NCBI RefSeq assembly: GCF_004000745.1
Contig: NZ_BILV01000050.1
Location: 1 to 49,417, forward strand
DNA length: 49,417 nucleotides
Origin: Paenibacillus barengoltzii NBRC 101215
GTDB taxonomy: Bacteria > Bacillota > Bacilli > Paenibacillales > Paenibacillaceae
Direction: 5' to 3'
The notes under the pieces were generated by a model, which saw only the letters and a list, made by a program, of their open reading frames with translations, was not told the DNA's origin and searched no databases. Below, one piece after another: positions 1-8,164 of the stretch (its first letter is position 1; the number at the start of each line of letters is the position of its first letter). The position numbers and the translations under genes were made by a program.

Positions 1-51
1 GCATTTCTGAGTGCATCTAGACTGTCTTCGTCCATGCTCCTTCCTGGATTG

Positions 52-60
52 TGGTATACT
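52..60 (+). promoter_or_regulatory. Extended -10 promoter for the Ktr gene
   Basis: TGG at 52-54 directly precedes TATACT at 55-60, an extended -10 element for the main sigma factor. No good -35 is visible at 17 bases upstream. The start codon is about 34 bases downstream. Confidence 0.45.
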
Positions 61-93
61 AAATCGGATGGATAAAATATGGGTGGTGAGAAC

Positions 94-768
94 ATGGCAA
101 ATGCAGCTAAAAAACAGTTTGCCGTGATCGGTATGGGCCGTTTTGGGTTAAGTGTGGCAACCTCACTTAGCAGCATGGGCTTTGACGTTCTGGCGATCGA
201 TGCGGATGAACATCATACGCAGGCCGTGGCGAATCAGGTCACGCACGCGGTAACCGCGGATTCCACCGATGAAGATGCGCTGCGCGCACTGGGAATTCGA
301 AATTTTGACGTCGTTGTTGTAGCGATTGGTGAAGATATTCAGGCCAGCATTTTAACCACGCTGATCCTCAAAGACATGGGCGGGCCGCTCATTGTGGTGA
401 AGGCGCAAAATGAATTGCATGGCAAAGTGTTGCAGAAAATTGGGGCCGATAAGGTCATTTTCCCGGAACGGGATATGGGGCTGCGGGTGGCGCATCATCT
501 GACCTCCCCGAACGTCTTGGATTATATCGAATTGTCCGACGAGTACAGCATTGTGGAGATGCGTGTCAGCTCGGAAATGGTTGGCAAGAACCTGAAGGAG
601 CTGGATATTCGCGCTCGGTTTGGCTGTAACGTGATGGCGATTAAGCGGGGCAGCAAAATGAACATCTCCCCGGCAGCGACGGTTCCGTTGACGGAGGAGG
701 ACGTGCTCGTCATCGTTGGCGAGAAGGGGGATTTAACGAAGCTGGAGCTGGCTTATGCTGAGGAATAA
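94..768 (+). CDS. KtrA/KtrC-type potassium uptake gating subunit (RCK protein)
   Basis: Cytoplasmic regulatory subunit of a Ktr potassium transporter; this family forms a ring that binds NAD(H) or ATP and, in its C-terminal domain, often cyclic di-AMP, and opens a KtrB/D-type membrane pore. The 224 residues fit the family (about 220). An N-terminal Rossmann RCK_N domain shows the glycine motif GMGRFG near residue 13 and an acidic end of the second strand (LAIDADE). An RCK_C domain fills the last 75 residues. An in-frame ATG at 79 exists, but the GGTGGTGAG ribosome site favours the ATG at 94. No pore subunit is adjacent, so the partner must lie elsewhere. KtrA and KtrC cannot be told apart here. 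Confidence 0.9.
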   Translation: MANAAKKQFAVIGMGRFGLSVATSLSSMGFDVLAIDADEHHTQAVANQVTHAVTADSTDEDALRALGIRNFDVVVVAIGEDIQASILTTLILKDMGGPLIVVKAQNELHGKVLQKIGADKVIFPERDMGLRVAHHLTSPNVLDYIELSDEYSIVEMRVSSEMVGKNLKELDIRARFGCNVMAIKRGSKMNISPAATVPLTEEDVLVIVGEKGDLTKLELAYAEE

Positions 769-827
769 GACAAGCCGGGCTTCGTGAGCGACGGATCTTT
801 TTGAAACCAGAGTAAGGATGGAAGAAC

Positions 828-1619
828 ATGGAAATCTTGTCTGCACAGAATCCCCGCGTCAAGGAATGGGCGGGGCTGCTTGAGAAGAAAAATCGGGACA
901 AGCAGGGAAAATATCTGATTGAGGGCATTCACCTCGTGCAGGAGGCGCTTGAGGCGCGGGCAGACGTGGAGTGCGTCTGCTACGATATTGAAGGCGGCAT
1001 CCCAGCCGAACTGCAGGAGGCCGCGTCCGCAGGGCTGGACGTCCATTGGATCGGCGTGTCCGCCGCCGTGATCGCCAAGTGCAGCGATACGAAGTCGCCG
1101 CAGCCGGTGTTCGCGGTCGTCCGCAAGGACCGCGGGACGGTCGCTCCGCTCCTGGCGAAGGAGCGGAGCTTGGTGGTCGTGCTCGACGGTGTGCAGGATC
1201 CCGGCAACGTCGGCACGATCATTCGCAGCGCCGATGCGGTCGCTGCGGACGGGGTCATCGTCGGCGCTGGCTGCGCCGACATCTACGGGCCCAAGGTGCT
1301 GCGCGCCACCATGGGCTCGCTGTTCCACCTGCCGGTCATGCATGCCGACCTGGCAGAGGTGCTGCCGCAGGCGAAGCAGCGGGGCATCCGGCTGGCCGGC
1401 ACCAGCCTGCAGGCGGCGGCGAACTGCTTCGCCTACGATTTCACGCAGCCCGTGTGGCTGCTCTTCGGCAGCGAGGGCGGCGGCCTGAGCCCGGCCGTTC
1501 GCGAGCTCATGGACGACGGGCTGCTGATCCCGATGCGCGGCCAGGCCGAATCGCTGAACGTGGCCATGGCCGCCTCGGTGCTGCTGTATGAGGCGATGCG
1601 GCAGCGATATTATCGCTAG
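828..1619 (+). CDS. TrmH/SpoU-family RNA 2'-O-methyltransferase
   Basis: A SPOUT-fold methylase that transfers a methyl group from S-adenosylmethionine to a ribose 2'-OH in RNA, probably rRNA as in the RlmB/YsgA group. At 263 residues it has the usual N-terminal substrate-binding domain (SQNPRVKEW, then KYLIEG) and the knotted catalytic domain: LDGVQDPGNVGTIIRSADA (motif 1, with the conserved N and R), FGSEGGGLS (motif 2) and IPMRGQAESLNVAMAASVLL (motif 3). The start has a GGATGGAAGAAC ribosome site. It lies 59 bases after the Ktr gene and ends in a strong terminator. Its interior is visibly richer in G+C than both neighbours, which opens long empty frames on both strands. Confidence 0.93.
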   Translation: MEILSAQNPRVKEWAGLLEKKNRDKQGKYLIEGIHLVQEALEARADVECVCYDIEGGIPAELQEAASAGLDVHWIGVSAAVIAKCSDTKSPQPVFAVVRKDRGTVAPLLAKERSLVVVLDGVQDPGNVGTIIRSADAVAADGVIVGAGCADIYGPKVLRATMGSLFHLPVMHADLAEVLPQAKQRGIRLAGTSLQAAANCFAYDFTQPVWLLFGSEGGGLSPAVRELMDDGLLIPMRGQAESLNVAMAASVLLYEAMRQRYYR

Positions 1620-1631
1620 CGCGAAAAAATC

Positions 1632-1670
1632 AAACCCCGAACCAGAATCTCCGGTTCGGGGTTTTTATTT
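1632..1670 (+). terminator. Rho-independent terminator of the methylase gene
   Basis: CCCCGAACC and GGTTCGGGG form a 9-bp stem followed by TTTTTATTT. The stop codon of the convergent gene overlaps its 3' edge; A-rich sequence on the other side means it may also work on the minus strand. Confidence 0.9.
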
Positions 1671-2031
1671 ACGTAAAGCCCTTGATAGCCAGCTTGGAGC
1701 CAAGGGCTTTTTTGTTTAGTTCCAGATCCTTCATATAGTTATTAATTTTGGAGTCGAGCTGTTCGATCAAATGCTTGCGGATCTCCTCGATATGGTCTTC
1801 TTGACAGAAAGCGGAAACCGCCAGGGTCCCATCGCAATAATGTTTAGTTTCATGAACGGCGATATTCAGCTTCTCTTTGTACAGACGTTTGACTGCTCCT
1901 GGTCCTGTAATGGGTTTGATTTCGTAATAACGATTTGTTTCCACAAGCAGCTTCCATGGTATGACTCTCGATGCCAGTTGATCTTTCCTTAATTCGATGG
2001 TGACTTGGTACAGCGTTTTTAAGCTGTTCAT
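1669..2031 (-). CDS. Hypothetical protein, 120 residues
   Basis: I do not recognise this family. The gene is supported by an AAGGGGA ribosome site 7 bases before the ATG, by its own strand space between two + strand genes, and by a terminator shared with the convergent methylase gene. The product is soluble, lysine-rich and mixed charge, with no signal peptide or membrane segment. The N-terminal half looks like alternating strands (LYQVTIELRK, RVIPWKLLVETNRYYEIKPI), the C-terminal half like one long helix (EDHIEEIRKHLIEQLDSKIN). There are two cysteines with no metal-binding spacing. It may be a lineage-specific protein of the Paenibacillus group; no function is proposed. Confidence 0.75.
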   Translation of the reverse strand: MNSLKTLYQVTIELRKDQLASRVIPWKLLVETNRYYEIKPITGPGAVKRLYKEKLNIAVHETKHYCDGTLAVSAFCQEDHIEEIRKHLIEQLDSKINNYMKDLELNKKALGSKLAIKGFT

Positions 2032-2262
2032 GTTGCAGGTCCCCTTGTATATTTATGCACTGTGATGAATATTATAGCATGGTTCATGTCAGCTTTGAAA
2101 TTAAGTTTCATTACAAAAATTTAATCCTAAAGAACTATACGAAATTGACCTCAAAAAATCAAGGGCAAAACCATGAAAGTGTGCCTTTTCATTTCCATTC
2201 GTGCATCCTTCTTTTTTGGCCATGTCCCGCATAACTTTGTAGAGAAGCAGGGGTGATAGAAC

Positions 2263-3153
2263 ATGCGGATACGACGACGACGCGGATGGCGAAGCCGAAC
2301 CAGGCGGCCAAAGCATAGACGAACGATATGGATCGTCCTTGTGCTCGTTACGGTGATCGGCCTGCTGCAATTTGTACAGTATGTCGAACGCCGGATGACA
2401 GGGCCTATCATTCATCTGGCGCAAATTCGAGTCAAGCAAATCGCGACAGAATCCATTAATGACGCCATCACCGCGCAAGTCGCAATTCAACAACAGGTCG
2501 AAGAATTGATCGACTGGAAGATGGACGATAACGGAAAAATCACCGGGTTTATGCTCAACTACTCCGCCCACATGAAGGTCACGTCTGAAACGATTCAAAC
2601 GGTGCGGCATACGCTGGTGGAGGTCGCCCGGCTATCGGAGTCCATCCCGCTGGGGCAGGCTCTCGGCAGTCCGATTCTGGCTTCCTTTGGTCCCAGTATT
2701 CCAATCAAGATCGAGCCCAAAGGGGATGTGAAGGTTGATCTGAATACACGGCAACAAGATGCCGGGATTAACATGATTCTTGTCGAAGTGTACCTTCGGG
2801 TAAAAACGGAGCTGGCCGTCGTCGTCCCGTTTGACATGGAGTCACAGACGGTTGAAACGGAAATCCCGGTGTCCTACTTGCTCGTGGTTGGAGATGTGCC
2901 GATGTACTACTATGACAGCAAAGGCAAACCGGTGGGCGAAGGCCAAGCTAATGCACCTAACATTGCTCTTCCGGTGCTGCCAAGCGAGAAGGATTCCACT
3001 GAGCCGCTGACCAAGGACAAAGGGAATCTGCCAGATGGAAATGGAGGAACGGGGAATTCCAATTCCGCTGGGAATACAGAGGCCGGGAACAAGGGATCAA
3101 GCTCGGAGGAGTCGGAAAGCTCAGAGACATCCGATACGGGGGAACATGAATAA
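2263..3153 (+). CDS. yunB: Sporulation protein YunB
   Basis: YunB is a mother-cell sporulation protein, controlled by sigma E in Bacillus subtilis; its biochemical role is unknown. The 296-residue product starts with a very basic stretch (RIRRRRGWRSRTRRPKHRR), has one membrane helix at about 22-40, and then the conserved YunB domain to about residue 225 (VKQIATESINDAI, SIPLGQALGSPIL, VDLNTRQQDAGINMILVEVY). A low-complexity Asn/Gly/Ser/Glu tail of about 70 residues makes it longer than the Bacillus protein (about 250). A GGGGTGATAG ribosome site sets the start. CATAACTT at 2230-2237 is a poor candidate for a sigma-E -10. The neighbours lytH, lipA and yutD recall the yun/yut region of Bacillus. 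Confidence 0.92.
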   Translation: MRIRRRRGWRSRTRRPKHRRTIWIVLVLVTVIGLLQFVQYVERRMTGPIIHLAQIRVKQIATESINDAITAQVAIQQQVEELIDWKMDDNGKITGFMLNYSAHMKVTSETIQTVRHTLVEVARLSESIPLGQALGSPILASFGPSIPIKIEPKGDVKVDLNTRQQDAGINMILVEVYLRVKTELAVVVPFDMESQTVETEIPVSYLLVVGDVPMYYYDSKGKPVGEGQANAPNIALPVLPSEKDSTEPLTKDKGNLPDGNGGTGNSNSAGNTEAGNKGSSSEESESSETSDTGEHE

Positions 3154-3190
3154 AAGGGCGCCGACTATTTGGTCGCCCTTTTATTTTTTT
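3153..3190 (+). terminator. Bidirectional terminator between yunB and lytH
   Basis: AAAGGGCG and CGCCCTTT close a hairpin followed by a long T tract on the + strand. The complementary side ends in GCCCTTTTATT, so it probably also stops lytH transcription. It overlaps the stop codons of both convergent genes. Confidence 0.85.
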
Positions 3191-4221
3191 TTGGAGCGTT
3201 CCGCTTGTTCCCATTTCTTCAGCAGTGGGTATGGATCAAATGCCCATTCCGTGCTTCCCGTATCCCGATAGATCCCGTAATGCAAATGCGGCGGGAATTT
3301 CCCCGACGTTCCCGGCGGGCCGTAGCCGCTGCTGCCCACCCAGCCGATCGTTTGTCCAGGCTCGACGAAATGACCGACCTCGATTCCTTTCTCATAACCT
3401 TGCAGATGTGCATAGTAGTGGTAACGGTTCTGGATATCCCGGATGCCGATGCGCCACCCCCCGTAGGGGTTCCACCCTTTCGTTTCTACAATCCCGTAGC
3501 AAACGCTGCGTACTGTGACGCCCATCGGGGCAAAGATATCCGTGCCCTCATGGATTCGGAGACCGCCCCAGCCGCGCCGATCCCCCCAGGTGTCGCGATA
3601 GGTATAGGAGCTGCGCAGCGGAAGCGGAAAGGCGCTGTCCGATAAGTCCAGCTTGCCCCAGTGTTTATACATTTTCGCGAATTGGCGAATCCGTTCGACC
3701 GCAGCATCATGTTGATAGTAACGCCATAAGGCGATGCGAAAATCATCTTCTGTATAGCCGAAGCTGGTTAAATAAGAAGCCAAGGTGTACAAGGCGTCCC
3801 GATCGTTCGTCGGGTCGGCTGCGCCATCTGCGGTGGCATCCTTCCCAACGCCGCCAAACAGTTCGATGGTGGCCGGATTTCGATCCTCAGGATCGGGATT
3901 GAGCGGCCCGGACCAGAACGCTTCCTTGAAGCGAAACCCGGTTACGCGCTGCACTTGCTGTTGCTGTTCCTTACGCGGTGTGATGGTGCGTTCATATTGA
4001 TCTACAGCCGCAAGCCAATACCAGGGAACACTCGTCAACAGTTCCATCTCTTCGTACAAGGTGCGTCGTTGCTGGAATACGCTGACTAACGGCTTCTCTG
4101 TTGTTCCTGGAGCGTTCGCCTCTGCAGCTCCTATGCCTAAGATCGGTCCAAATGAGGTAATCAGCATCACACAGGCGATGCACCAGGCCGCTTTGCCGCG
4201 GGCAAACCGTTGAGACTTCAA
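3181..4221 (-). CDS. lytH: LytH-like M23 peptidoglycan endopeptidase
   Basis: Secreted zinc endopeptidase of the LytM/M23 family. Bacillus LytH cuts L-Ala-D-Glu bonds in the spore cortex, leaving single L-alanine side chains; the same role is inferred from similarity and position beside yunB. The product is 346 residues with a signal segment (WCIACVMLITSFGPILGIGAAEA). The C-terminal M23 domain shows HEGTDIFAPMG and HLHYG, the zinc ligands and catalytic histidine. A TTG at 4221 is chosen as start because GAAGGAGG lies 9 bases before it; the upstream ATG at 4284 has no ribosome site. The tail ERSKKK overlaps the shared terminator. No clear sigma-K promoter was seen. Confidence 0.88.
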   Translation of the reverse strand: MKSQRFARGKAAWCIACVMLITSFGPILGIGAAEANAPGTTEKPLVSVFQQRRTLYEEMELLTSVPWYWLAAVDQYERTITPRKEQQQQVQRVTGFRFKEAFWSGPLNPDPEDRNPATIELFGGVGKDATADGAADPTNDRDALYTLASYLTSFGYTEDDFRIALWRYYQHDAAVERIRQFAKMYKHWGKLDLSDSAFPLPLRSSYTYRDTWGDRRGWGGLRIHEGTDIFAPMGVTVRSVCYGIVETKGWNPYGGWRIGIRDIQNRYHYYAHLQGYEKGIEVGHFVEPGQTIGWVGSSGYGPPGTSGKFPPHLHYGIYRDTGSTEWAFDPYPLLKKWEQAERSKKK

Positions 4222-4333
4222 GGCAAGTATTCCTCCTTCGCCTTTATTTTGCACGCGATTCGTGACCCTCTTAGAGTGAGGCAAATGCTGTTTTTTTATT
4301 CCATTTGCGAAGTAGGTTTTTCCAGCGGATTCA

Positions 4334-4342
4334 TGATATAAT
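4334..4342 (+). promoter_or_regulatory. Extended -10 promoter for lipA
   Basis: TGA followed by a perfect TATAAT (4337-4342) is an extended -10 element. The -35 region is poor. Transcription would start about 35 bases before the TTG start of lipA. Confidence 0.55.
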
Positions 4343-4386
4343 AAATGGCGCTACAGCTTAAATCACAAGAAGGAAGGTCTTGCGCT

Positions 4387-5283
4387 TTGGCTAAACAAAT
4401 CCAGGAACCGAAACCGGATTGGATTCGTATTAAATTGACGACAGGTGACAACTACCAAGACATCAAGCAGATGATGCGCTCTAAAACTTTACATACCGTT
4501 TGCGAAGAGGCGCGTTGTCCAAATATATATGAGTGCTGGGCCAACCGGACGGCAACGTTTATGATTTTGGGCGATATTTGTACACGGGCATGCCGCTTCT
4601 GTGCGGTGAATACGGGGATGCCAACGGAGCTCGATTTACAGGAGCCACAGCGCGTGGCGGAAGCAGCGGAGCAGATGAATTTGCGCCACTGCGTCGTGAC
4701 CAGCGTAGCTCGGGATGATTTGAGGGACGGCGGGGCAAGCATTTTTGCCGGGACGATTAAAGCGATCCGGGAACGCTTGCCGTTCTGCAGCGTCGAAGTG
4801 CTGATCCCAGACTTTCAGGGGGATGCGGATGCGCTGCGGATCGTGATGGATGCGAAGCCGGATATTCTGAACCATAACATCGAAACGGTGGAACGGTTGT
4901 CTGACCGCGTTCGTGCGAAGGCGAAATACCGGCGCTCCTTGGAGCTGCTCCGGCGAGCGAAGGAAATGCAGCCGGAGATTCCAACGAAGTCCAGCATTAT
5001 GCTGGGGGTTGGAGAAGAATGGGACGAGATCTTGCAGGCGATGGACGATCTGCGGGCCGTGGACTGCGATATTTTGACGATCGGACAATATTTGCAGCCT
5101 ACACCGCAGCATTTGCGCGTAGAGAAATATTATAAACCTGAGCAGTTTGCAGCGCTGAAGGAAGAAGGCATGAAGCGCGGCTTCAGCCACGTGGAGTCCG
5201 GTCCGCTTGTGCGCAGCTCGTATCATGCGCATGAACAGGTCCAATCGGCCAAGAAACAAGCCGGCGCACCTGTTTCGCCGTAA
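4387..5283 (+). CDS. lipA: Lipoyl synthase
   Basis: Radical SAM enzyme that inserts two sulfur atoms into the octanoyl chain bound to lipoyl domains, completing the lipoyl cofactor of pyruvate and 2-oxoglutarate dehydrogenases and the glycine cleavage system. Both iron-sulfur clusters are visible: the auxiliary motif [13 protein letters not shown] and the radical SAM motif [10 protein letters not shown]. The typical end [10 protein letters not shown] carries the serine ligand of the auxiliary cluster. Starting at the TTG at 4387, 9 bases after GAAGGAAGG, gives 298 residues, the same as Bacillus LipA; the upstream ATG at 4345 would add 14 unlikely residues. yutD follows after 20 bases, probably in the same transcript. 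Confidence 0.96.
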   Translation: MAKQIQEPKPDWIRIKLTTGDNYQDIKQMMRSKTLHTVCEEARCPNIYECWANRTATFMILGDICTRACRFCAVNTGMPTELDLQEPQRVAEAAEQMNLRHCVVTSVARDDLRDGGASIFAGTIKAIRERLPFCSVEVLIPDFQGDADALRIVMDAKPDILNHNIETVERLSDRVRAKAKYRRSLELLRRAKEMQPEIPTKSSIMLGVGEEWDEILQAMDDLRAVDCDILTIGQYLQPTPQHLRVEKYYKPEQFAALKEEGMKRGFSHVESGPLVRSSYHAHEQVQSAKKQAGAPVSP

Positions 5284-5303
5284 ACCGAAAGGAGGATGGG
5301 GCT

Positions 5304-5666
5304 TTGATTCAAATTGGCGGCAGAACCTACGAACTGATTAAGAATTATCGGGATGCGTGGGATCCTGAAGCGTTTAAGCAGCGTTACAGCGAAGTGCTTG
5401 ACCGCTATGATTACATCATTGGGGACTGGGGTTATGAGAAGCTCCGCCTCAAGGGTTTTCTGCGGGACAACCATCCCAAGGCTAATCGGGATACCGCGTA
5501 TTCCGGCATCACGGATTATATTAACGAATACTGTAATTTCGGCTGCGCTTATTTTGTTCTTCAGAAGGTGCGGGATAACCATAAGGATAAGGACGCAGCG
5601 AAGGACAAAGATGCCGGAAACGGTAAAGACGTGCAAACCCAGGAAACAGAAACGGCCCCCGAATAA
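5304..5666 (+). CDS. yutD: YutD family protein (DUF1027)
   Basis: Small conserved Firmicute protein of unknown function, normally found near lipA. The conserved core is complete: YELIKNYRDAWD, ILDRYDYI-like LDRYDYIIGDWGY, LRLKGF and DYINEYCNFGCAYFVL with two close cysteines. The last 30 residues are a charged Lys/Asp-rich tail, probably disordered. The start is TTG behind AAAGGAGG with 9-10 bases spacing. The stop codon sits in the loop of the terminator hairpin, so the last codons are part of the stem. Confidence 0.9.
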   Translation: MIQIGGRTYELIKNYRDAWDPEAFKQRYSEVLDRYDYIIGDWGYEKLRLKGFLRDNHPKANRDTAYSGITDYINEYCNFGCAYFVLQKVRDNHKDKDAAKDKDAGNGKDVQTQETETAPE

Positions 5667-5685
5667 TCGGGAGGCCGTTTTTTTG
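5651..5685 (+). terminator. Terminator of lipA-yutD
   Basis: ACGGCC-CCCGA and TCGGG-GGCCGT pair across a short loop containing the yutD stop codon, followed by seven T residues. It lies 14 bases from the stop of the convergent S41 protease gene. Confidence 0.88.
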
Positions 5686-5698
5686 GGGGCTTAAGGAA

Positions 5699-7192
5699 TT
5701 ATTTCATAAATAAGTTCAGTAAGCCTTGTTTATAGCTCCATGTGAGCTTCGGATATTTCTTCTGGAACTCATGCAGTTCGAGATAAGATTCACCATCGAC
5801 CACTTTGACGGTTTTGGCAGCTAAGGTGAATCCGGTTTGCTTTCCTTGCAAGTCGGTGATGGTCAGCTTCCCGTTCTTGGAATTCCAGACCGGCGTTCCT
5901 TGAATCAGCGACGATAATAAACGGGAAGGGGCATAGGTGAGTTGGCCGTCCTGAATCACATCGATATATCCCGGGAAAGCCGTTCCGTTAATGTTGAGCG
6001 AGGCCGGCCCTCCGGATACGCTGATCTGCCGTACACCGGCTGCATACATCCCGGTAATTAACTGCGCTGCGGCATTGTTCTTTACTTCGATGTCCGGCTT
6101 GAGCCCCACATGGTTGAAATCCAGCTTGTTTGGCGTGAAGTAGGCTTGAACCGTCAGCTTCAATGAGCTGCCATTGGACAACGGGAATACGTTCTGAATG
6201 CGCGCCTTTCCGTAGGTTTGTTCCCCTACGACCTTAGCGATTCCGTTGTCGCGCAGCGCCCCTGTCAAGATTTCCGATGCGCTGGCGGTCAGGCCGTTGG
6301 TTAACACCACAACCGGCATCCCGATGTCTTGGCCGCCCGTGATTTCTACGGGCTGCATTTCCCCGCTCTGGCCGGAGGTGTACATTAAGATTCCCTCTTT
6401 CATGAACTGCTTGGCGATATTAGCTGCCGATTCAACGTAACCGCCAAGATTGTCGCGCAGGTCCAGAACAAGTGCACCAATTCCTTCTTTGCGAAGGGAG
6501 GCTAATTTTTGCGCAAATTCCTCATCCGCAGTATCGGAGAAGGAAGTCACGGCGATGTAGCCGACTCTGCTGGAAGGGATAACCTTGCCAGTGACGGAAG
6601 GCAAAGTGAAATGCGCTCTTGTAATTGGATATACCAGAGCCTGTCCGTTCCGGTTGACCGTAATGGAGACCTGGGTATTTTCCTCCCCTTGAATCCGGGC
6701 GACATCCTCACTGCTGGTGACCGGCTTTGCATCCACCTTGGTAATAATATCCCCTGCGAGAAGCCCGGCTTTGGAGGCTGGAGAATTAGGCAACACGTCG
6801 GTTATGTACAGTTTGTTGTTAAAGAAGCGAAGTGTAACACCGATGCCAACGAACTCCTGATTGACGCTGTTCTCGAAGCTCTCCAGTTCATCTTTAGAAT
6901 AGTAATCGCTGTAAGGGTCGTCCAGCGTATAAACCATGCCGCGTATCGCATTATCGAGAAACTCTTGACGCTCAACGCCTTCGATGTTGTAGGCTTCCAG
7001 ATAGTCCAATACTTCTTGAAGCGCCTGCAGGTCCGTGGAAGTTTCCGATGTTCCCAGTTGAATGATTGTCCCGGCAGCTGCGGCATCAGATGTGCCTGCC
7101 GTCCCGGCCGCTCCAACCATCTGGGGCAAGCCCAGCAAGGCGAGGGACAACACCGGGATGAATGCATACTTGCGGAATGAGCTTAAGATCAT
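5699..7192 (-). CDS. S41 family C-terminal processing peptidase (Ctp type)
   Basis: Exported serine protease of the CtpA/CtpB group, which trims protein C termini outside the membrane; CtpB in Bacillus acts in sporulation signalling. The 497-residue product has a signal peptide (FIPVLSLALLGLPQMVGAAG), a CtpA N-terminal helical part (FLDNAIRGMVYTLDDPYSDY), a PDZ domain (SPASKAGLLAGDIITKVDAK) and the catalytic core. The Ser/Lys/Gln triad is visible as TASASEIL and YGKARIQ (Lys and Gln four apart). About 75 C-terminal residues form an extra domain resembling a copper-amine-oxidase-like stalk module. The ATG at 7192 follows AAAGGAAG; an upstream ATG at 7228 is less likely. It is the last gene of a cluster with NAD kinase and ylbJ. 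Confidence 0.92.
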   Translation of the reverse strand: MILSSFRKYAFIPVLSLALLGLPQMVGAAGTAGTSDAAAAGTIIQLGTSETSTDLQALQEVLDYLEAYNIEGVERQEFLDNAIRGMVYTLDDPYSDYYSKDELESFENSVNQEFVGIGVTLRFFNNKLYITDVLPNSPASKAGLLAGDIITKVDAKPVTSSEDVARIQGEENTQVSITVNRNGQALVYPITRAHFTLPSVTGKVIPSSRVGYIAVTSFSDTADEEFAQKLASLRKEGIGALVLDLRDNLGGYVESAANIAKQFMKEGILMYTSGQSGEMQPVEITGGQDIGMPVVVLTNGLTASASEILTGALRDNGIAKVVGEQTYGKARIQNVFPLSNGSSLKLTVQAYFTPNKLDFNHVGLKPDIEVKNNAAAQLITGMYAAGVRQISVSGGPASLNINGTAFPGYIDVIQDGQLTYAPSRLLSSLIQGTPVWNSKNGKLTITDLQGKQTGFTLAAKTVKVVDGESYLELHEFQKKYPKLTWSYKQGLLNLFMK

Positions 7193-7249
7193 ATTCAGTT
7201 CTTCCTTTACAATATTTTCGTGATCCATTGAGCTTGTCAGATCTGCCGA

Positions 7250-8053
7250 TTAGTCCAGGAATGCATTACGGACCCGGTTCCAAAACGGGAATGGACGATA
7301 ACGGACAAAGCTGATCTTCTGTTCCGATACCTGACAGCGCACGGACACTAAATCGTCCATCGGCAGGTTGACGTGGTCAATGGTCAACAATAACCGTTGT
7401 TCCTTGCGCGAATAAATGTCGCAATGATGATGCTTGGGCAGCACGAGCGGAGAACCCAACGTCCGGAACACACGATTGTTGATCGAAGCGATCTCTGTAA
7501 TCTGCAGCGCTTCAATCGTGGGGTGAATCATTGCTCCCCCCAAGCTCTTGTTATAAGCGGTACTGCCGGAAGGGGTGGAAACGCAGATGCCGTCGCCGCG
7601 GAACATTTCGAACATTTGGTCATTAATGTCCACTTGGGCAACCACCGTACCATCGACGCCCTTCAGGGTAAATTCGTTTAAGCAAATGTAGGAAGAGCTG
7701 CCCGACTTCTTCTGAATCTCCAGATCGATTAAGGGGTAACGGACAATACGCGGTCTGAGCAAGCCAGGATCCGCATGACCGCTCATCATTTCCACCAGCT
7801 CGGGAATTTCGTCGGCTTTCCAGTCGGCGTAGAAGCCCAGGTGGCCTGTATGAATCCCTACGAATGCGATGGATTGAATCTGGTCGATAAACGTATGGAA
7901 GGCATGAAGCATCGTGCCGTCCCCGCCAATGGAGACGACGATGTCCGGGGATTTCGCATCCAGCTCAAGCCCATGCTGCGCAGCAAGCTTATGGAAGGTT
8001 TGGCTTAATTCCACGGACAGCTGATCGCCGCGGTCAAGTACAAAGTATCTCAA
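7250..8053 (-). CDS. nadK: NAD kinase
   Basis: Cytoplasmic ATP-NAD kinase that makes NADP+. The GGDGT motif (VVSIGGDGTMLHAFH), the glycine-rich GDGICVSTPSGSTAYNKSLGG and LNEFTLKG are all present. A TTG start at 8053 behind AAAGGAG gives 267 residues, matching Bacillus NadK (266). An ORF reading back to 8158 would add 35 residues before the normal N terminus RYFVLDRGDQ and is rejected. It sits between ylbJ (111 bases upstream) and the S41 protease gene (57 bases downstream), probably cotranscribed. Confidence 0.94.
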   Translation of the reverse strand: MRYFVLDRGDQLSVELSQTFHKLAAQHGLELDAKSPDIVVSIGGDGTMLHAFHTFIDQIQSIAFVGIHTGHLGFYADWKADEIPELVEMMSGHADPGLLRPRIVRYPLIDLEIQKKSGSSSYICLNEFTLKGVDGTVVAQVDINDQMFEMFRGDGICVSTPSGSTAYNKSLGGAMIHPTIEALQITEIASINNRVFRTLGSPLVLPKHHHCDIYSRKEQRLLLTIDHVNLPMDDLVSVRCQVSEQKISFVRYRPFPFWNRVRNAFLD

Positions 8054-8164
8054 GTTGACAAGCTCCTTTGAAAAAGACTGTTCAAAAATGAACAATATTT
8101 TGAACATGCGCTTGAATGTCCTTTTGTAAAGATCATAATCAATTCGTCCGCAGAACACAACGTT

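Noticed and set aside
1046..1591. Long ORFs in other frames of the RNA methylase gene (also 753-1343 minus)
   Set aside because: The methylase has full family motifs; the others are Arg/Gly-rich shadows caused by high G+C.
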